Positions 5,135 through 8,379 of a stretch of 8,379 nucleotides of DNA are shown one piece after another. This stretch comes from Candidatus Bathyarchaeota archaeon. GTDB taxonomy: Archaea > Asgardarchaeota > Lokiarchaeia > Sigyniarchaeales > Sigyniarchaeaceae. The notes under the pieces were generated by a model. It ran no database searches. It saw only the letters and a list, made by a program, of their open reading frames with translations, and had not been told where the DNA came from. The DNA lies in assembly GCA_014729935.1 (NCBI GenBank), contig WJJB01000226.1, positions 1-8,379 on the forward strand, given 5' to 3'. The translations under genes were made by a program, and so were the position numbers. Numbering within the stretch: position 1 is the stretch's first letter; every line of letters starts with the position of its first letter.

Positions 5135-6138
5135 GGTACTAGCTGCATGAAGCCTTCCTGAAGTGCAAGCTCAAGGTTGGTTCTAATACCATCAATGGTA
5201 GTCTTCTCTAGTTTCATTTCGTATTCTGGTGAGACCACCGGGTGATATCTTGGCACCCGGCTTCTATACAGGATAGAAAAAGCAATTTTTCCCCCTCGTT
5301 GTGCCTTTCCAGGTTTTGAAGCTTCGTGATATATCTTGTTCCTTATTCCATTCAATTGTTCTTGGAGATCCCTTGCAAATGCTTCTTTTCCCTTCAACGA
5401 GGAATTCCATATCTTTGAGGGAAGATTTAACACGTTCCCAATGCTAGGGATACAGCCAATCCGCTTTGCTTGTTCCACGGTAGTTCCCGTCAAGCAATTG
5501 AAGAAATCTCCCTCCTTTCCAGTGTAAAAATTCACGCAATCCTTGTTCAATATTACCTTAATTGCTTCCATCTTGTATTCGATAGAAGGAGAACTATCCT
5601 TGAATCCTTTCAAATGATCAAAATGGCTTAATAAATCATCCAACATAGAAACAGGAATATTATTTCTTCCAAACTTACTTGGATTATTGTACAGGAACAC
5701 GGGTTCCCTCACCTGGGAAATAATACTACGAAAGTATGATTCAAGTTCATCCATGTTCATTTTCCTCGTTAACGGTGGTGCAATCACGAACCCGTCTACT
5801 TTGGCCGTTTTTCCTGCATCATCAATCGCATCCAAGATGAATTCATACTGCGTGACCACCTCATCCCTAGATTCACCGTAAAGACCAAAAATCACGGGAG
5901 TAGAATCATTCATGCTTGATATTGCCGCACGTGTTGCCTGTATCAAGGTTACTCTCTCGTGGGGATGATGTTCCTGCAGGAACTGCCCTTCTCCCGTTGA
6001 GCCATTTAAAAACAGGACATTTGCACCATTATTGATAACGTGTTTAACGAGTAATTCCTGGGCGTCTTTATTTATTTTAAACGACTCATCAAACATGGAA
6101 AGAACTGGGACGGCAATACCAGAAAATTCTCCTGTCAT
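5131..6138 (-). CDS. DHDPS/NAL superfamily aldolase (DapA-like)
   Basis: The product is a 335-residue TIM-barrel class I aldolase/lyase of the dihydrodipicolinate synthase/N-acetylneuraminate lyase superfamily, whose members form a Schiff base with pyruvate or related keto acids. Visible motifs are FSGIAVPVLSMFD (first strand), NGSTGEG (45-51, the pyruvate-carboxylate loop), FLYNNPSKFG (catalytic Tyr150) and LKGFKDSS (Schiff-base Lys180). The Arg that binds the substrate carboxylate in DHDPS (YNvPxRTG) is Lys153 here and no lysine-biosynthesis gene is adjacent, so dapA is not assigned. KDG aldolase, other sugar-acid aldolases or a true DHDPS remain possible. The ATG at 6138 is chosen because the domain begins there and GGTGG precedes it. 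The frame is open upstream to 6312, but that extension lacks domain features and would overlap the longin gene. It is translationally coupled to the APH-like kinase. Confidence 0.9.
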   Translation of the reverse strand: MTGEFSGIAVPVLSMFDESFKINKDAQELLVKHVINNGANVLFLNGSTGEGQFLQEHHPHERVTLIQATRAAISSMNDSTPVIFGLYGESRDEVVTQYEFILDAIDDAGKTAKVDGFVIAPPLTRKMNMDELESYFRSIISQVREPVFLYNNPSKFGRNNIPVSMLDDLLSHFDHLKGFKDSSPSIEYKMEAIKVILNKDCVNFYTGKEGDFFNCLTGTTVEQAKRIGCIPSIGNVLNLPSKIWNSSLKGKEAFARDLQEQLNGIRNKIYHEASKPGKAQRGGKIAFSILYRSRVPRYHPVVSPEYEMKLEKTTIDGIRTNLELALQEGFMQLVP

Positions 6139-6256
6139 GGATAAACCACCACGTGTGTTCCATCGAATTGGTGATTGGAATAATTCGTGAGGACATTTAA
6201 CTTGTGCTTGAACCATCATGTCAAGTGATTCAATCGACAGCTGCAATGAGGTGGCA

Positions 6257-6931
6257 TCAAAATCTTGGAATCTGGAGGGGTTTGATGATATCCAGACTTT
6301 CCAATTTGTCAAGCACGGACATGACTTCCTGCTTGGTTTTTTTCAATTTCTTTGCGATGAGAAATGGACTGGTTTTACCATCAATGAGCTTTGACACGTT
6401 GTACTCCTCATCAGATATTACACCCATTAACGTAATGCGTTGGAGGGTCTTCTTGTTTATTTGCAACTGCGGGAAGATCTCCGCGATTTTTCCGTCTCTC
6501 AGCAATAGCTCAACATCTGGCATGAATGCCGTGAAGGGTTTCTTTTCCATCGTGATCCTGAAATTTTGCAGGGTATCCTTGTGACGTTTCCAAAATCGGT
6601 CACCAATCTTCCTGCATATGGCGATGATGATCTCGACGTCATCATCCGGATCTGAGATGCAAGTGATTAATACCCGCGCTTCAGGTTGGAACACGAGGGA
6701 GATGGTTGAGTTTTCCGCAAGCAAGGTACGATTCATGTTGGAAACATCCCTTCCCTTTCGCATGGCGTTTTGTATTTCATCGATGAATGTATTTATGGCA
6801 TTAAAGAACTCTGCAATAACTCCTGCTCGCAAATTAGATTGGGATGCTCTTGATTTCTTAAGCAACTTGAAATCTTTCTCGAAAATCAATATACCTGAGT
6901 CCGCGTCGATAATCAAGAATTGGTATATCAC
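6257..6931 (-). CDS. Longin-like domain protein with C-terminal winged helix
   Basis: The 224-residue protein starts with a longin/roadblock-type alpha-beta fold at about 1-122. Strands MIYQFLIIDADSGILIFEKDF are followed by helix RAGVIAEFFNAINTFIDEI, strands TISLVFQP and VLITCISD, and helix EIIIAICRKIGDRFWKRH. This is the pattern of eukaryotic SNARE/adaptin longins and the many Asgard longin proteins, which tend to work with small GTPases in membrane trafficking. Residues about 165-220 form a winged helix (DEEYNVSKLIDGKTSPFLIAKKL, KQEVMSVLDKLESLDII) of the type found at the end of archaeal signalling proteins. No membrane segment is present. The start is GTG at 6931: an in-frame stop lies a few codons upstream and the domain begins immediately. 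It is upstream of the aldolase (118-base gap) and divergent from the transglutaminase gene. The longin assignment is by pattern only; other roadblock-like folds are possible. Confidence 0.78.
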   Translation of the reverse strand: MIYQFLIIDADSGILIFEKDFKLLKKSRASQSNLRAGVIAEFFNAINTFIDEIQNAMRKGRDVSNMNRTLLAENSTISLVFQPEARVLITCISDPDDDVEIIIAICRKIGDRFWKRHKDTLQNFRITMEKKPFTAFMPDVELLLRDGKIAEIFPQLQINKKTLQRITLMGVISDEEYNVSKLIDGKTSPFLIAKKLKKTKQEVMSVLDKLESLDIIKPLQIPRF

Positions 6932-6989
6932 GTTCCATCCAGCCAGGGCTTATTGAGGTAATTCCCAATATGATTCACATAAGGAAAGG

Positions 6990-7005
6990 GGATTAATAAT
7001 TTTCC
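6990..7005 (-). promoter_or_regulatory. Candidate BRE/TATA promoter of the longin gene
   Basis: Read on the minus strand the sequence is GGAAAA (BRE-like) followed by TTATTAAT (TATA-like). A start site about 25 bases on would leave a leader of roughly 40 bases before the GTG at 6931. The same transcript could continue into the aldolase and kinase genes. Confidence 0.4.
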
Positions 7006-7038
7006 ATGCAATTGTGAAATGCAATTTTAGCAATATGG

Positions 7039-7053
7039 CATTAATTATTTAAG
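7039..7053 (+). promoter_or_regulatory. TATA promoter of the transglutaminase gene
   Basis: The TATA-like ATTATTTAAG (7044-7053) is centred about 27 bases before the ATG at 7075. That is the distance expected if transcription begins at or next to the start codon, so the mRNA is probably leaderless. No ribosome binding site precedes the ATG. Confidence 0.5.
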
Positions 7054-7074
7054 CCATCTACCCAATTGTATCGT

Positions 7075-8379
7075 ATGGGAATGTCTAAAAGATTAAAAGC
7101 TCAAATTTGGATAATGCTATTGGCTTTCTCGCTTTTGAACGCTGCGATCTGCATCAATTCGTTCGTGATGCCCGTGAAAGCGAGTAGCTATTCAGGCCCA
7201 CCAGATCCATCGTTATTCAAATTCAGTAGAAATACCACGTATAATTATAACTTCACCTATTCCATAGAAAGAACCGTTTTGGGTAGCTCGCAATATGAAC
7301 GATGGCTTGCTGTATTGGATAACCGCACGTTCCTTGATCCTTCTGGCTCGGTATACCAACAAGAATTTAACGTTACTGGAGAAGCATTTGATTCGGTTTT
7401 AGAGGAACATGATATCACGGATGAACATGGAAATGCTGTGCGCTATTTTAGATTCAGCCTAGCTCAAGGGGCAACTTGGAAGTTTTCATTGGAGGGTAAT
7501 TATACCCTGCGCCAAGTATCGTGGAAGAATAATGATACCCTCTCTTATTCCGATTATAACCTCGTGGATCCCCTCTACGTGAGGTACACGCAAGAGGAGG
7601 AGATGGTCAACAAATCACACCCACAAATACAAGCCAGGGTGGATCAACTCAACTCATCAAATCCCATCCAAACGGCTATCAACGTGTATAATTTCGTGGC
7701 GAATTATCTCGACTATGAAATTCAACCAGATGAATACGGCGCGGAATATGCTATAGAAAATGGAGAAGGGGACTGCACCGAATATGCGTTCTTGATGGTT
7801 GCTTTACTTCGTGCATGTGGCATTCCGGCAAGACCATTAAGGGGGCTGGTAATCGCCGAGTCCTCGCAACAAGGAGTGTCTCCCAATTTCGATGCCGCCG
7901 TGGGAACATCAATGATCTTTGCATCACGATACGAGGGGCTCACCTTGGCTTCCAGTAATATCACGGGACACGCGTGGCTCGAGTATTTCGTGCCAGGTTA
8001 CGGTTGGATCATTACAGATCCCACATGGCATGTAACAGGAGACTATAATAATGCCATAGATACCATTCATGTTCCTGAAACCTCTGGTACTTGGATTGGT
8101 GCAGGAATTACCCCAAGTTTCGGGTCCCCAGTGCCATTTTTCCCCATTCACGTGAGTGGTGGATGTACGCAAGAATACCGGTATCGCTTTACCGTGGTGG
8201 CTCAAGAAGCACCCCCAACGATTTGGGAACAACTAGGTACCTTCATCATGGAAAATCCAGGGATTTTCATTGCGATTGTCAGTTTAGTCGTGTCAATCGT
8301 TGCAGTGATATTCATCATCAAGGCGAGAAGGAGAAAAACCTATTCAAAATCCTCGGGAAATGATAGACAACGTATATTC
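7075..8379 (+). CDS. Secreted, membrane-anchored transglutaminase-like protein, C-terminus cut
   Basis: The frame is open from the ATG at 7075 to the window edge (435 codons, no stop), so only a short tail is missing. Residues 4-36 are a signal peptide: basic SKRLK, hydrophobic core IWIMLLAFSLLNAAI, probable cleavage after VKA. A beta-rich region (about 45-165) precedes a transglutaminase-like cysteine-protease fold at about 195-320. Its triad is Cys234 (GDCTEYAFLMVALLRACGIPAR), His299 (GHAWLEYFVPGYGW) and Asp315 (DPTW). Nine N-x-S/T sequons (Asn53, 59, 83, 99, 142, 153, 179, 193, 295) all lie in the predicted outside part. A membrane helix at about 396-416 is followed by a basic tail (KARRRK), giving an outside catalytic domain anchored by the C-terminus. 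Archaeal members are predicted proteases, amidases or cross-linking enzymes; the substrate is unknown. An in-frame ATG at 7081 would change only two residues. Confidence 0.88.
   Translation, partial: MGMSKRLKAQIWIMLLAFSLLNAAICINSFVMPVKASSYSGPPDPSLFKFSRNTTYNYNFTYSIERTVLGSSQYERWLAVLDNRTFLDPSGSVYQQEFNVTGEAFDSVLEEHDITDEHGNAVRYFRFSLAQGATWKFSLEGNYTLRQVSWKNNDTLSYSDYNLVDPLYVRYTQEEEMVNKSHPQIQARVDQLNSSNPIQTAINVYNFVANYLDYEIQPDEYGAEYAIENGEGDCTEYAFLMVALLRACGIPARPLRGLVIAESSQQGVSPNFDAAVGTSMIFASRYEGLTLASSNITGHAWLEYFVPGYGWIITDPTWHVTGDYNNAIDTIHVPETSGTWIGAGITPSFGSPVPFFPIHVSGGCTQEYRYRFTVVAQEAPPTIWEQLGTFIMENPGIFIAIVSLVVSIVAVIFIIKARRRKTYSKSSGNDRQRIF

Noticed and set aside
6204..6584. 126-codon plus-strand open frame
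   Set aside because: It lies opposite the longin gene and the aldolase upstream region, has no family pattern, and is a shadow frame.
8091..8363. 90-codon plus-strand open frame in a different frame
   Set aside because: It is entirely inside the transglutaminase gene, whose frame has the signal peptide, triad and membrane anchor.
1..8379. CRISPR arrays, insertion sequences, phage genes
   Set aside because: No regularly spaced direct repeats, transposase motifs, terminal inverted repeats or structural phage proteins were seen on either strand.

Overview
The window looks archaeal, and the gene content points to an Asgard-type archaeon (moderate confidence, inferred from content only). It has a 20S proteasome beta subunit with the archaeal propeptide layout, an Lrp/AsnC regulator, AT-rich BRE/TATA-like promoters close to start codons, a stand-alone MPN/JAMM protein, a winged helix resembling the end of a PCI domain, and a longin-like domain fused to a winged helix. 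The last three families are unusually prominent in Asgard genomes. Ten protein genes are supported, two of them cut by the window edges. I see no RNA gene, CRISPR array, IS element or phage gene.

Left part (1-3919). A minus-strand gene with the PCI-like winged helix runs off the left edge. A 343-base intergenic stretch carrying a perfect short dyad separates it from an Lrp/AsnC regulator (805-1278, plus). A coiled-coil protein of unknown function (1295-1837, minus) converges on the regulator. It diverges from a proteasome beta subunit (1937-2557, plus), and the shared promoter region contains a 7-7-7 inverted repeat. The beta subunit is followed on the same strand by a JAMM/MPN metalloprotease-like protein (2608-3114) and a CxxCxxCC/YkgJ-type cysteine-cluster protein (3269-3919). 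A 20S subunit, an MPN protein and a PCI-like protein within 3.2 kb recall the eukaryotic proteasome with its PCI/MPN lid. That link is an inference from proximity and partial motifs.

Right part (3938-8379). A minus-strand set reads, in transcription order, longin-winged helix protein (6931-6257), DHDPS/NAL-superfamily aldolase (6138-5131), then an APH/choline-kinase-like phosphotransferase (5134-3938). The last two overlap by 4 bases (ATGA) and are almost certainly co-translated, which suggests a small metabolic module whose substrate cannot be read from the sequence. Divergent from the longin gene is a large exported transglutaminase-like protein (7075 to the right edge) with a signal peptide, nine N-glycosylation sequons, a Cys-His-Asp triad, a C-terminal membrane anchor and a basic cytoplasmic tail.

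The most notable oddities are these: a proteasome beta subunit with Glu and Gln where the near-invariant Asp17 and Arg19 should be; a JAMM motif one residue shorter than the consensus; an aldolase with Lys where DHDPS enzymes have the substrate-carboxylate Arg; and two dyad elements in regulatory regions.
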